Below are positions 56,408 through 64,000 of a DNA stretch of 64,000 bases, in pieces (position 1 is the first letter of the stretch; each line of letters opens with the position of its first letter). The position numbers and the translations under genes are program-made. The notes below the pieces were generated by a model. That model made no database searches, had not been told where the DNA came from, and saw only the letters and a program-made list of their open reading frames with translations. This DNA is from Paracoccus zhejiangensis (lineage in GTDB: Bacteria; Pseudomonadota; Alphaproteobacteria; Rhodobacterales; Rhodobacteraceae), in NCBI RefSeq assembly GCF_002847445.1, contig NZ_CP025430.1:2480001-2544000 (forward strand), read 5' to 3'.

Positions 56408-57256
56408 ATGTTTGTCGTGATGGGAGCAAGCGGACGGGTCGGCGGCGCGGTGCTGAAGGCCCTGAGCGAAGCGGGGCAGCCGGTACGCGCCCTGTGTCGA
56501 ACCCCGAGGGCCGAGCCGGTGCCGGGTGTCGACTGGGTCTCGGTCGATGCGCTGGATCAGCAGGCGCTGACCCGCGCCTTCGAGGGCGCCAGCGCCGCCT
56601 TCGTGATGAACCCGGTGGCGCCGGACGCCAACGATGTGGACGAACAGGCCGCGCGGCTGTCGGCCTCGGTTGCGGGCGCGTTGCGGGCAGCGCGCCTGCC
56701 CTATGCGGTCGCCCTGTCCTCGCAGGGGGCGCATCTGCCACGCGGCACCGGGATTGTCGCCACGCTGAACGGGTTCGAGACCGCGCTGCGCGGGGCGGGC
56801 CTGCCGATGACCTTCCTGCGGCCGGCCTATTTCATGGAAAGCTGGTTGCCGGCGGCGATGATGGCCGCCGGAACCGGCGAGATGCCGGCCTTCCTCGCGC
56901 CGCTCGACCGCGCCATCGACTGCGTGTCGGCACAGGATGTCGGGCGAGCCGCGGCGGGCTATCTGATGAACCCACGCCCCGGTATCGTAAACCTGACCGG
57001 TCCCCGCCGCTATTCCGAGGCCGATGCTGCGGCTATCCTGTCACGGCACTCCGGCAGGCGCGTCACCGCCCTGCCCGTCCCCGGCAGTGACATTGCGGCA
57101 GCACATGAGGCTGCTGGCCTCGGCGCCTCGTTCTCGGCCGGCATTGCCGGGATGTATGCGGCGCTGAACGATACGGGCATTCCCTTCGAGACCGAGGGCG
57201 CGGAATGGTCCCACCAGCCCACGACGCTGGAAACGGTTCTCGCCGCGGCGGCCTGA
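56408..57256 (+). CDS. NmrA-family NAD(P)-binding protein (quinone-reductase-like)
   Basis: This 282-residue Rossmann protein has the nucleotide motif VMGASGRVGGAVLKAL at 4-19 (GxxGxxG). ALSSQGAH lies in mid-sequence, followed by the FLRPAYFMESW segment typical of NmrA/QOR2-like proteins. It lacks the Tyr-x-x-x-Lys of SDR enzymes. It may reduce quinones or azo compounds or simply sense the NADP state. An AGGAGAG site precedes the ATG. The divergent HxlR regulator supports a role in electrophile response. Confidence 0.88.
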   Translation: MFVVMGASGRVGGAVLKALSEAGQPVRALCRTPRAEPVPGVDWVSVDALDQQALTRAFEGASAAFVMNPVAPDANDVDEQAARLSASVAGALRAARLPYAVALSSQGAHLPRGTGIVATLNGFETALRGAGLPMTFLRPAYFMESWLPAAMMAAGTGEMPAFLAPLDRAIDCVSAQDVGRAAAGYLMNPRPGIVNLTGPRRYSEADAAAILSRHSGRRVTALPVPGSDIAAAHEAAGLGASFSAGIAGMYAALNDTGIPFETEGAEWSHQPTTLETVLAAAA

Positions 57257-57311
57257 CGGCCACCGCTGAACCTAATCATCGATCGGAATTATCAGCGCGG
57301 CGGGCGCGGCT

Positions 57312-57500
57312 TCAGGCCGTGTGGCCGCGCTCGATCCGCACGAATTCGGCGGTCTTTCGGCCATCCTCGCTGCGGTCCTTGGGACGGCTGTGCAGCGCGG
57401 TGACGGCCGGATGCACCCCCGCCTCGCGTTCCTGCCTTGTGTATTCCCGCAGGCGCGCGGTGCCGTGATCGCGGGGTTGGTCGCTGATATGCTTGCTCAT
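57312..57500 (-). CDS. Small uncharacterised hydrophilic protein
   Basis: The 62-residue product is hydrophilic and basic (many Arg, His and Glu). It starts MSKHISDQPRDHG and contains ARLREYTRQEREAG; it has no cysteine or membrane segment. A very strong GGAGGAGG site stands eight bases before the ATG at 57500, which is the main reason to believe it. I know no family for it. It stands alone between the NmrA-type gene (convergent) and ptsN. Confidence 0.65.
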   Translation of the reverse strand: MSKHISDQPRDHGTARLREYTRQEREAGVHPAVTALHSRPKDRSEDGRKTAEFVRIERGHTA

Positions 57501-57577
57501 CTTCGGTCCTCCTCCGATGGTTGCCCTTCCTATATAGGGCCGAATCGGACCGAAGCAAAACCTTTAGGCCAGCCTGG

Positions 57578-58042
57578 TTAAGCCGCCTTGATCCCCTGCG
57601 CCGCCGCCAGCACCGCATGCAGCGCGATGGGATCGTCATTGGCGCGCAGCTTGGCTCGCAGGTCGCCATCGCGCAGCGTGCGCGACACCAGCGCCAGTGC
57701 CTTCAGGTGATCGACCCCGGTGCTTTTGGGTGCCAGGAGGGCAAAGATCAGGTCGACCGGCTGGCGATCCACGGCGTCGAAATCCAGCGGCTTGTCCAGC
57801 CGGATGAACAGGCCCACCACCTTCTCCGGCCCGTGCAGCCGGGCATGGGGCAGCGCGACGCCATGACCCACGCCGGTCGGGCCAAGGCTCTCGCGTTCCT
57901 GCAACGCGTCCAGCACCTCCGAGGCCGGCAGGCCATAGACGGTCTGGGCAAGTTCGGACAGTTCGTGGAACAGCCGCTTCTTTGACGTGACCTGTGACAG
58001 GGACCGGACGGCCCCCTGTTTCAGAATGTCACTGATCTGCAT
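57578..58042 (-). CDS. ptsN: Nitrogen-PTS EIIA protein PtsN
   Basis: The 154-residue EIIA-Ntr domain has its phosphorylated His66 in GVALPHARL and the family N-terminus ISDILKQGAV. It takes phosphate in the nitrogen-related PTS and regulates potassium and carbon/nitrogen functions. It is downstream of hpf on the same strand with an 84-base gap, as in many proteobacteria. Confidence 0.95.
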   Translation of the reverse strand: MQISDILKQGAVRSLSQVTSKKRLFHELSELAQTVYGLPASEVLDALQERESLGPTGVGHGVALPHARLHGPEKVVGLFIRLDKPLDFDAVDRQPVDLIFALLAPKSTGVDHLKALALVSRTLRDGDLRAKLRANDDPIALHAVLAAAQGIKAA

Positions 58043-58126
58043 CTAGCCTGCCTTTCGGGGCGATCTGCCCGCGCCGCGCGGACCTGCGCGGGCGGGCAGA
58101 AATGGGTTGCGAAGGTCGTCGCAGTC

Positions 58127-58702
58127 CTAGCTACCGTTGCGCGGGTCGATCCAGCCGACATTCCCGTCATCACGGCGGTGGACGACATTGACGCCCCCAT
58201 GTTTCTCGTTGCGGAACACCAGAAGCGGGATCCCCGCCAGTTCCATCTGCATCACCGCGTCGCCCACCGACAGGGTCGGCACCCGCGTTTCCATCTCGGC
58301 GATGATGATCGGCTGCAGGCCCGAGTCCTGCGATTCCCATTCATCCTCATCAGCCGCCAGCACATACATCCCGGCCTGACCGAATTCAACCGGCTCGGTG
58401 CGGTCCTTGTGGTGATCCTTCAGCCGGCGCTTGTAGCGGCGCAGCTGCTTGTCCATGCGTTCGCGGCAGGAATCGAAGGCGGCATAGACCTCGGTGGCGG
58501 CACCCTTGGCCTGAACCGTCAGGCCAGTGGACAGGTGAACAACGGAATCACACAGATACTGGTGCGCATCGCGGGAAAAGGTAATCGTCGCATCAGTGGG
58601 ACGCTGCGAATACTTGTCCAGCACCTCGCCCAACTCGTTCTTGACATGCGTGGTCAGAGCCTCGCCAACGTCGATGTGTTTTCCGCTGATGGTGTAGCGC
58701 AT
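58127..58702 (-). CDS. hpf: Ribosome hibernation promoting factor, long form
   Basis: This 191-residue protein has the N-terminal RaiA/HPF domain (MRYTISGKHIDVGEALTTHV, SVVHLSTGLTVQA). A basic segment KQLRRYKRRLKDHHK follows, and the C-terminal dimerisation domain has LSVGDAVMQMELAGIPLLVFRN. Long HPF alone makes 100S ribosomes. Two ATGs (58705 and 58702) are adjacent; 58702 has better spacing from AAAGGA. The upstream extension of the frame is not conserved-looking. Confidence 0.95.
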   Translation of the reverse strand: MRYTISGKHIDVGEALTTHVKNELGEVLDKYSQRPTDATITFSRDAHQYLCDSVVHLSTGLTVQAKGAATEVYAAFDSCRERMDKQLRRYKRRLKDHHKDRTEPVEFGQAGMYVLAADEDEWESQDSGLQPIIIAEMETRVPTLSVGDAVMQMELAGIPLLVFRNEKHGGVNVVHRRDDGNVGWIDPRNGS

Positions 58703-58952
58703 CATGTTTCCTTTCCGGTTGCCCGGCCGGGCGCTTCCGCGAACCTGGGTGCGCGGTCCGGCGCGGGTGAGGGCGGTAACGCAACCGCCCATCAGCATAT
58801 TTGGTGACAGTCCGCGCCACCTGTCAACGGGGCGGCGACAATTCGCCCAAAGCAGCCCCGTGATCGCCGCCGAGGAACCGGGCATTGCTGTCGTCGGTTG
58901 GCTGATCGATCGTTGCGATCACCGCTCGCCAATGCCCGAAGAGGTTCGTCAC

Positions 58953-59630
58953 ATGTATCGTTTTTCCCTGCAATCCGCCGCCACCGCCCTGTTCCTGTCG
59001 ATGGCAGCAGCCGGTGCCAACGCGCAAGACAGCAGCACGCCCGCAGCCGATCCCGCGGCAGTCACCAACCCGCCCGAGGCCGCTGTGGACGCGGCAGCCG
59101 CACCGCAGGATTGCGCCGGCGTGAAGGCGTTGGAAGCCGGCCTGCCCACGGCACAGAAGGCCGTCGACCTGGCCGAGAAGGACCTGGCGACAGAGCAGAA
59201 CGTGATCAGCGCCTTCAACAAGCTGGGCGAGTCGGTCGCGGACGCGCTGGATGACGACGACAACAATGCCACCGCCTGCTACATCGCCGCGCTGGAAGCC
59301 GCGCAGCAGCAGGCGACACCCGACATGGATGGCGTGTCCCCCACCATCGTCTCGGACAAGATCGTGCGCGGCTGGGGCGATGCCTGCGAGGATGCGGCTG
59401 ATGCCGATGCGGTGACTGCCTGCCTGACCGATGCCGTCGCCGCGCGCGAAGACGGCCACCTGACTGAGTTGCAGCTCGTGTCCATGGTCAACAGCCTGCC
59501 CACCGACTCGGTCGAACTGGACGACCAGCAAAGCACGGCGCTGCTGGAACTGGTGAAGGAAAAGGTCGAGGCGGGCGTGCTGAGCACGTCGCAGCAATCC
59601 TCGATCGTGGACGACATTCTCGGCCAGTAA
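58953..59630 (+). CDS. Uncharacterised acidic secreted protein
   Basis: The 225-residue protein has a signal peptide (residues 1-24, cleavage near GANA/Q) and a short Pro/Ala linker. A strongly acidic, mainly helical domain follows, with four cysteines (in PQDCAG, ATACYI, GDACED and VTACLTD) that could make two disulfides. No family is recognised. GAAGAGG precedes the ATG. It lies between hpf (divergent) and lptB (convergent), where rpoN is found in many proteobacteria. Confidence 0.8.
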   Translation: MYRFSLQSAATALFLSMAAAGANAQDSSTPAADPAAVTNPPEAAVDAAAAPQDCAGVKALEAGLPTAQKAVDLAEKDLATEQNVISAFNKLGESVADALDDDDNNATACYIAALEAAQQQATPDMDGVSPTIVSDKIVRGWGDACEDAADADAVTACLTDAVAAREDGHLTELQLVSMVNSLPTDSVELDDQQSTALLELVKEKVEAGVLSTSQQSSIVDDILGQ

Positions 59631-59645
59631 ACCGCTGCCCAGAGC

Positions 59646-59677
59646 GCGAAGGCCTCAGCCGAGGCTGAAGCCTTCGC
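59646..59677. terminator. Hairpin between the convergent secreted-protein gene and lptB
   Basis: Fourteen-base arms (59646-59659 and 59664-59677) with one mismatch enclose a CGAG loop. It starts 16 bases after the plus-strand stop and covers the last codons of lptB. There is no T-run, so termination is only likely, not certain. Confidence 0.4.
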
Positions 59678-60407
59678 CCAGGTAGACCTCGCGCACGCGC
59701 GGGTCATCGACGATTTCCTGGGTCTTGCCCGACATCAGCACATGACCGTCATGCAGGATATAGGCGCGGTCGACGATGCCAAGCGTTTCGCGGACATTGT
59801 GGTCGGTGATCAGCACGCCGATGCCGCGCGATTTCAGGTCATGAACCAAGGTGCGGATCTCGCCCACGGCGATCGGATCGACGCCGGCAAAGGGTTCGTC
59901 GAGCAAGAGGAAACTCGGGTTCGAGGCGAGGCACCGCGCGATCTCGACCCGCCGCCGCTCGCCCCCCGACAGGGCGAGTGCCGGGGCATTGCGGATATGG
60001 CCGATGGAAAAATCGCCCAACAGTTCTTCCAGCCGCATCCGGCGCTTGTGGACATCGGATTCGACCACCTCCAGCACCGCCATGATGTTCTGCTCGACCG
60101 TCAATCCGCGAAAGATCGACATCTCCTGCGGCAGGTAGCCGATGCCCATGCGGGCGCGACGGAACATCGGCAGGCCGGTGGCGTCCTTGCCATCGATGCT
60201 GACCTGCCCGGCATCGGGCGTCACCAGCCCGGCGATGCAGTAAAAGCAGGTGGTTTTGCCCGATCCGTTCGGCCCCAGCAGCGCCACCACCTCGCCCCGC
60301 GCCAGATCGATCGAGACATCACGGATCACCGGGCGGTTGCGATAGGACTTGCGCAGCTCGCGAACGGCCAACCCGGTCTTCGCCGCCGTCGCGGCGCCGC
60401 CATCCAT
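59655..60407 (-). CDS. lptB: LPS export ABC transporter ATP-binding protein LptB
   Basis: The 250-residue ATPase has Walker [10 protein letters not shown] near 45-53, the Q-loop [10 protein letters not shown], signature [15 protein letters not shown] and Walker [27 protein letters not shown] is typical of LptB. It energises transport of LPS from the inner membrane. It overlaps lptA by one base (TGATG). Confidence 0.97.
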   Translation of the reverse strand: MDGGAATAAKTGLAVRELRKSYRNRPVIRDVSIDLARGEVVALLGPNGSGKTTCFYCIAGLVTPDAGQVSIDGKDATGLPMFRRARMGIGYLPQEMSIFRGLTVEQNIMAVLEVVESDVHKRRMRLEELLGDFSIGHIRNAPALALSGGERRRVEIARCLASNPSFLLLDEPFAGVDPIAVGEIRTLVHDLKSRGIGVLITDHNVRETLGIVDRAYILHDGHVLMSGKTQEIVDDPRVREVYLGEGFSLG

Positions 60408-60889
60408 CAGTTGCCCGCCGGCTGCAGGACGCTGCGCACGCGGCCCTGCACCTGTGCCGTGCCATCGGCCAGCTGGACCTGCATCTTGTCACCAGTCAGC
60501 ACGTTCTGGCCCTGGGTCAGCACCACGTCGCCGGCCAAGTCGATGACCCCGCTGGCCACGTCATAGACCGCCTCGGCGGCCTCAGCGGCATCGGGACCGC
60601 TGACCAGCACCACGCCGCCCTTGGCCTTCAGCGTCTGGATCTTCTGCTGCCCGCCCTCGGCATAGACCACTGTCACCTCGCCGGCCTGCAGCTTCATCTC
60701 GCCCTGGGCGATGATGACATTGCCGGTAAACACCGCCTCGCCATTGGCCTGGTTCACCGACAGGCTGTCCGCCGACATCTCGACCGGCAGGCTGGTATCC
60801 GCCTTCATGCCGCCGAAGGCGACATTCTGCGCCCCGACAGGCAGGGCGGCACCCATGAACAGGGCAGCGATCAGGACAGGGCGGAACAT
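60407..60889 (-). CDS. lptA: LPS export periplasmic protein LptA
   Basis: This 160-residue protein has a signal peptide (residues 1-20) and the OstA-like beta-jellyroll with [41 protein letters not shown] and a later [16 protein letters not shown] repeat. It forms the periplasmic bridge for LPS. It lies between lptC and lptB in the conserved order. Confidence 0.95.
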   Translation of the reverse strand: MFRPVLIAALFMGAALPVGAQNVAFGGMKADTSLPVEMSADSLSVNQANGEAVFTGNVIIAQGEMKLQAGEVTVVYAEGGQQKIQTLKAKGGVVLVSGPDAAEAAEAVYDVASGVIDLAGDVVLTQGQNVLTGDKMQVQLADGTAQVQGRVRSVLQPAGN

Positions 60890-60910
60890 CGGCTGGGTCC
60901 TTTCGGAAGG

Positions 60911-61495
60911 TCAGGGCTGGTATATCAGACGCACGCCATCAGTGAAATTCAAGAGATGATCACCTGCCTCATCCGCGCGTGAGAGGTCCATCGCCCCGGC
61001 GGTCAGCTGGCCGAAGGGCGCAAAGGCATTCACTTCCTCGGGCGCGACGATGGCTGACTTGCTCTCGCTGTCGCCGGTGGGGCTGTCCACCACTGGCGTG
61101 GTCATGGCCCAGCCCGACGAGGTGGTGATGCGCACACCGCCGCTCAGCCGGATCTTGCCATCCTCCAGCGCCCCGCCGGGCGCGGTCATATCGGCGGCCA
61201 GTCCGTCCTCGGCCCGCCAGGTCATCCTGAGCCTGCTGGCATCGCCGTCCGCCTCGCCCGCGCTGCTGACCTTGTCGGCCCGCAGCGTGATGGCGGCACC
61301 GTCAGCCGTCACCCCGGCATATTCCGGCAGCACCATCTGCGGCTCGCGCGCCAGTTCCTCGGCTTCGACATCGGCATAGGGGATCGAGGACTCCTCGCCC
61401 TTCTCGGTCGAGAACAGGAACAGCGTCGACAGGATCGCCAGCGCCACCAGCGGCAAAAGCACGCGCAGCCAGCGGACGATGCGGGTGCGCGACAT
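60911..61495 (-). CDS. lptC: LPS export protein LptC
   Basis: The 194-residue protein has one N-terminal membrane helix (about 9-29) and a periplasmic beta-jellyroll related to LptA. AEELAREPQMVLPEYAGVTADG lies near the start, and a DMTAPGGALEDGKIRLSGGV segment follows. It hands LPS from LptBFG to LptA. It begins three bases after kdsD and is followed by lptA after 21 bases. Confidence 0.93.
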   Translation of the reverse strand: MSRTRIVRWLRVLLPLVALAILSTLFLFSTEKGEESSIPYADVEAEELAREPQMVLPEYAGVTADGAAITLRADKVSSAGEADGDASRLRMTWRAEDGLAADMTAPGGALEDGKIRLSGGVRITTSSGWAMTTPVVDSPTGDSESKSAIVAPEEVNAFAPFGQLTAGAMDLSRADEAGDHLLNFTDGVRLIYQP

Positions 61496-61498
61496 GGC

Positions 61499-62443
61499 CT
61501 AGACGATCCCGGCGCGCAGGCAGTCATGGATGTGCAGGATGCCGCCGGGGCGGCCATCGCGCACGGCAAAGAGCGTGGTGATCTTGCGCGACTGCATCTC
61601 GGCCAGCGCGGCCTCGGCCAGCGCGGCCGGGTCGATGGTGCGCGGATTGGCGGTCATCACCTCGCCGGCGCTGTGGGTCAGCAGCCCGTCCATGTGACGA
61701 CGCAGGTCGCCGTCGGTGACGATCCCGACCAGAAGCCCGGCGGCATCGGTGACACCGGCCACGCCAAATCCCATCTGGCTCATCACCAGAAGCACATCGG
61801 CCATCGGCGCATCCTCGGCCACCAGCGGCATATCCTCGTGCATCAGGTCACCGACCTTGGCCAGACGGGCGCCCAGCTTACCGCCGGGGTGGAAGGTGCG
61901 GAAATGCTCGGGGGTGAACTTGCGATGCTCCATCAGCGCCACCGCCAGCGCATCGCCAAGCGCCAGAGTCATCGTGGTCGAAGTGGTCGGCACGATCCCG
62001 GTGCCGCAGGCTTCGGTCGCCGCAGGTAGCACCAGCGCCACATCGGCCTGGCGCAGCAAGGTCGATTCGGGTCGCGAGGCCACACCGATCAGCGGAATCG
62101 AGAAGCGCCGGGTATGGGCGATCAGATCGGCCAGTTCCGGGGTTTCGCCGCTGTTGGACAGCACGATCGCCACGTCGCTTTCCGTCACCATGCCCAGGTC
62201 GCCATGGCTGGCCTCGGCCGGATGCACGAATTGCGCGGGCGTGCCGGTCGAAGCCAGCGTCGCCGCCAGCTTGCGGCCGATATGACCCGACTTGCCCATG
62301 CCGGACACGATCACCCGGCCCTTCGCGGCCAGGATCACCTCGACCGCCCGGGTGAAATCAGGCCCCAACCCTTCGGCCAACTGCGCAAGCCCCGCCGCCT
62401 CGGTCTCGATCACCCGCCGCGCTGTCTCGATGTAATCCGCCAA
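61499..62443 (-). CDS. kdsD: Arabinose-5-phosphate isomerase (KpsF/GutQ type)
   Basis: This 314-residue enzyme makes arabinose 5-phosphate for Kdo. It has a SIS domain (GKGRVIVSGMGKSGHIGRKLAATLASTGTP-type region, key residues GMGKSG, then SNSGETPEL and FHPGGKLG) and two C-terminal CBS domains. I place the start at a TTG (62443), with AAGGA seven bases upstream. The frame is open to an ATG at 62518, but that stretch has no ribosome binding site and is filled by a palindromic repeat. It heads kdsD-lptC-lptA-lptB. Confidence 0.9.
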   Translation of the reverse strand: MADYIETARRVIETEAAGLAQLAEGLGPDFTRAVEVILAAKGRVIVSGMGKSGHIGRKLAATLASTGTPAQFVHPAEASHGDLGMVTESDVAIVLSNSGETPELADLIAHTRRFSIPLIGVASRPESTLLRQADVALVLPAATEACGTGIVPTTSTTMTLALGDALAVALMEHRKFTPEHFRTFHPGGKLGARLAKVGDLMHEDMPLVAEDAPMADVLLVMSQMGFGVAGVTDAAGLLVGIVTDGDLRRHMDGLLTHSAGEVMTANPRTIDPAALAEAALAEMQSRKITTLFAVRDGRPGGILHIHDCLRAGIV

Positions 62444-62466
62444 ATCGCGGTCCTTCTCTTTCGTCC

Positions 62467-62503
62467 AAATATCCTCTGGGGTCCGGGGGGCGACACCCCC
62501 CGG
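62467..62503. repeat. REP-like intergenic palindromic element, copy 2
   Basis: AAATATCC (62467-62474) is followed by a perfect eight-base hairpin: CCGGGGGG (62483-62490) and CCCCCCGG (62496-62503) with a CGACA loop. It lies between the rnd stop and the likely TTG start of kdsD. It could also slow transcription between the genes. Confidence 0.5.
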
Positions 62504-62518
62504 TCTGACCGTCCCCAT

Positions 62519-63133
62519 CTAGTGATGGAAGATGTCGTTTTCATCCCCCCAGCCCAGCAGGTCCAGATGGGCCCGGGCGGGCAGGAAGTCGAAACAGGCC
62601 TGCGCCAGCCGCATCCGGCCCTCGCGCTTCAGCTTCTCTTCCAGCGCGGCCTTGAGCTTGTGCAGGTAAAGAACATCCGAGGCCGCATATTCCAGCTGTG
62701 CATCGGTCAGGTTGGCCGCGCCCCAGTCGCTGGTCTGCTGCTGCTTGCTGACATCGACGCCGACCAACTCGCTGAGCAGGTATTTCAGCCCGTGGCGGTC
62801 AGTATAGGTGCGGATCAGCTTGGACGCGATCTTGGTGCACCAGACCGGCGTGGTCACGACGCCAAAGGCGCTCTCCAGCGCGGCGATGTCGAAGCGGCCG
62901 AAATGGAACAGCTTCTGAACCTTGGGATCGGTCAGCATCGCCGTCAGGTTCGGCGCCTCGGTCTGGCCGCGGGCGATCTGCACCAGATGCGCATCGCCAT
63001 CGCCCGAGGACAGCTGCACCAGGCACAGCCGGTCACGCCGATGGTCCAGACCCATGGTCTCGGTGTCGATGGCCACGACCGGGCCAAGATCAAGACCGTC
63101 CGGCAAATCGTTCTGATACAGATGGATGCTCAT
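62519..63133 (-). CDS. rnd: Ribonuclease D, short form (3'-5' exonuclease domain only)
   Basis: The 204-residue protein has the DEDDy exonuclease motifs: VAIDTETMGLDHRRDRLCLVQ (Exo I), FHFGRFDIAALE (Exo II) and QLEYAASDVLYLHKL (Exo III). It lacks the two HRDC domains of E. coli RNase D, as is usual for this short alphaproteobacterial form. The ATG at 63133 precedes the conserved domain directly. It trims tRNA or other RNA 3' ends. Confidence 0.93.
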   Translation of the reverse strand: MSIHLYQNDLPDGLDLGPVVAIDTETMGLDHRRDRLCLVQLSSGDGDAHLVQIARGQTEAPNLTAMLTDPKVQKLFHFGRFDIAALESAFGVVTTPVWCTKIASKLIRTYTDRHGLKYLLSELVGVDVSKQQQTSDWGAANLTDAQLEYAASDVLYLHKLKAALEEKLKREGRMRLAQACFDFLPARAHLDLLGWGDENDIFHH

Positions 63134-63321
63134 CGCTGCCCCGTTTTCCGCTGTCCGCCCCCTATGGCCCGAACAGCGCCGCAAATCCAGTGGCATCCGC
63201 CGGTCGGGGCCGGGCGCTGCCCCATGCCCGGACCCGGTGATTGCACCGGTGCGCCCCGCGATTTACCATGGGCGCACGCCTCGCCACGAGAGGGTTGGGA
63301 CATTCCCGGACGGAGACCCCG

Positions 63322-64000
63322 ATGAGCAACTTTCCTGTCGACATGGATGTGAAACCCGAGGTGACGGGCTTCTTTGACGAGGCCACCAACACCATCAGCT
63401 ATGTGGTCAAGGACCCGGCCAGCCCGGCCTGCGCCGTCATCGATTCGGTGATGGATTTCGACTATGCCTCCGGCCGGATCACCTATGACCATGCCGATGC
63501 GATCATCGCCTTCATCCGCGACCACGGCCTCCGGCTCGACTGGATCATCGAGACCCATGTCCATGCCGATCACCTGTCTGCCGCACCTTATATCCAGACC
63601 CATCTGGGCGGAAAGATCGCCATCGGCGCGCAGATCCTGATGGTGCAGGAGGTCTTTGGAAAGATTTTCAACGAGGGTACCGAGTTCCAGCGTGACGGCA
63701 GCCAGTTCGACAGGCTGCTGATGGATGGCGACAGCTACAAGGTCGGCGAGATGGACTGTTTCGCACTCGCCACCCCCGGCCACACGCCCGCCTGCATGTC
63801 CCATGTGATGGGCAATGCCACTTTCGTCGGCGATACGCTGTTCATGCCCGATGGCGGCTCGGCGCGGGCGGATTTTCCCGGTGGCGATGCCGGCACGCTC
63901 TATGACAGTATCCAGCGGGTGCTGGCCCTGCCCGATGCGATGCGGCTGTTCATGTGCCACGATTACGGCCCGAATGGCCGCGAGATCCGTTGGGAAACCA
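63322..64000 (+). CDS. MBL-fold persulfide-dioxygenase-like protein, truncated at right edge
   Basis: The visible 226 residues form a metallo-beta-lactamase domain of the ETHE1/BLH group. The metal motif THVHADH places His79, His81, Asp83 and His84. TPGHTPACMSHV, VGDTLFMPDGGSARADFPGG and a late histidine in MCHDYGPNGR follow. Such enzymes oxidise glutathione persulfide to sulfite, and BLH proteins in related bacteria are tied to the BigR sulfide response. The 3' end lies outside the window. A CGGAGA site precedes the ATG. Confidence 0.9.
   Translation, partial: MSNFPVDMDVKPEVTGFFDEATNTISYVVKDPASPACAVIDSVMDFDYASGRITYDHADAIIAFIRDHGLRLDWIIETHVHADHLSAAPYIQTHLGGKIAIGAQILMVQEVFGKIFNEGTEFQRDGSQFDRLLMDGDSYKVGEMDCFALATPGHTPACMSHVMGNATFVGDTLFMPDGGSARADFPGGDAGTLYDSIQRVLALPDAMRLFMCHDYGPNGREIRWET

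Noticed and set aside
62444..62518. N-terminal extension of KdsD to the ATG at 62518
   Set aside because: The extension has no ribosome binding site, is filled by a palindromic repeat, and goes beyond the usual protein length. The TTG at 62443 has AAGGA at proper spacing.

Overview
This 64 kb window is a gene-dense, high-GC alphaproteobacterial chromosome segment. It looks like Rhodobacteraceae and most like Paracoccus. Support comes from the order acpS-lepB-rnc-era, the ispE / TPR protein / ETF-QO block, a petP-petR regulator pair, a 50-residue aa3-oxidase subunit IV, and an lptC-lptA-lptB / hpf / ptsN region. No database search was possible, so the taxon is an inference. I saw no tRNA, rRNA, CRISPR array, insertion sequence or prophage gene.

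Left part (1-28.3 kb) is mostly accessory catabolism. A truncated Fe-S oxidoreductase and an FCD-type GntR regulator stand opposite a minus-strand operon: TRAP transporter (dctP-dctQ-dctM), family III CoA transferase and a crotonase-fold protein. Together they look like uptake and CoA activation of an organic acid. A 450-bp control region with two clear inverted repeats separates this from a plus-strand peptide operon: two ABC ATPases, binding protein, two permeases, gamma-glutamyltransferase, DUF1028 protein and a TauE/SafE exporter. Next come four uncharacterised membrane genes (15.4-18.3 kb). Then an AraC regulator stands divergent from an acyl-CoA synthetase, SDR dehydrogenase, thiolase and acyl-CoA dehydrogenase operon. 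An IclR regulator stands divergent from a second TRAP transporter.

Middle part (28.3-42.5 kb) is largely core. A minus-strand run carries a TPR lipoprotein-like secreted protein, ispE, pdxJ, acpS, lepB, rnc, era and a DUF1491 gene. ETF-QO lies just upstream and would take electrons from the acyl-CoA dehydrogenases in the window by way of ETF. On the plus strand are greA, an uncharacterised membrane protein, dgoK-dgoA (end of the De Ley-Doudoroff galactonate route), an HD hydrolase and the AzlC-AzlD amino-acid exporter.

Right part (42.5-64 kb) mixes core and envelope genes: oxidase subunit IV, an MBL hydrolase with a DmdC-type acyl-CoA dehydrogenase, threonylcarbamoyl-AMP synthase, YqgE, a DsbD-alpha-like protein, an RND efflux pair, a family 4-like uracil-DNA glycosylase, petR-petP, ilvE, an HxlR/NmrA pair, ptsN, hpf, an acidic secreted protein, lptB-lptA-lptC-kdsD, a short RNase D and a truncated persulfide-dioxygenase-like MBL protein.

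The best candidates for something not yet described are the four-gene membrane cluster at 15.4-18.3 kb, the crotonase that lacks both catalytic glutamates beside its CoA transferase, and the iron-sulfur-cysteine-less UDG. The place between lptB and hpf where rpoN is often found holds an opposite-strand secreted protein instead.
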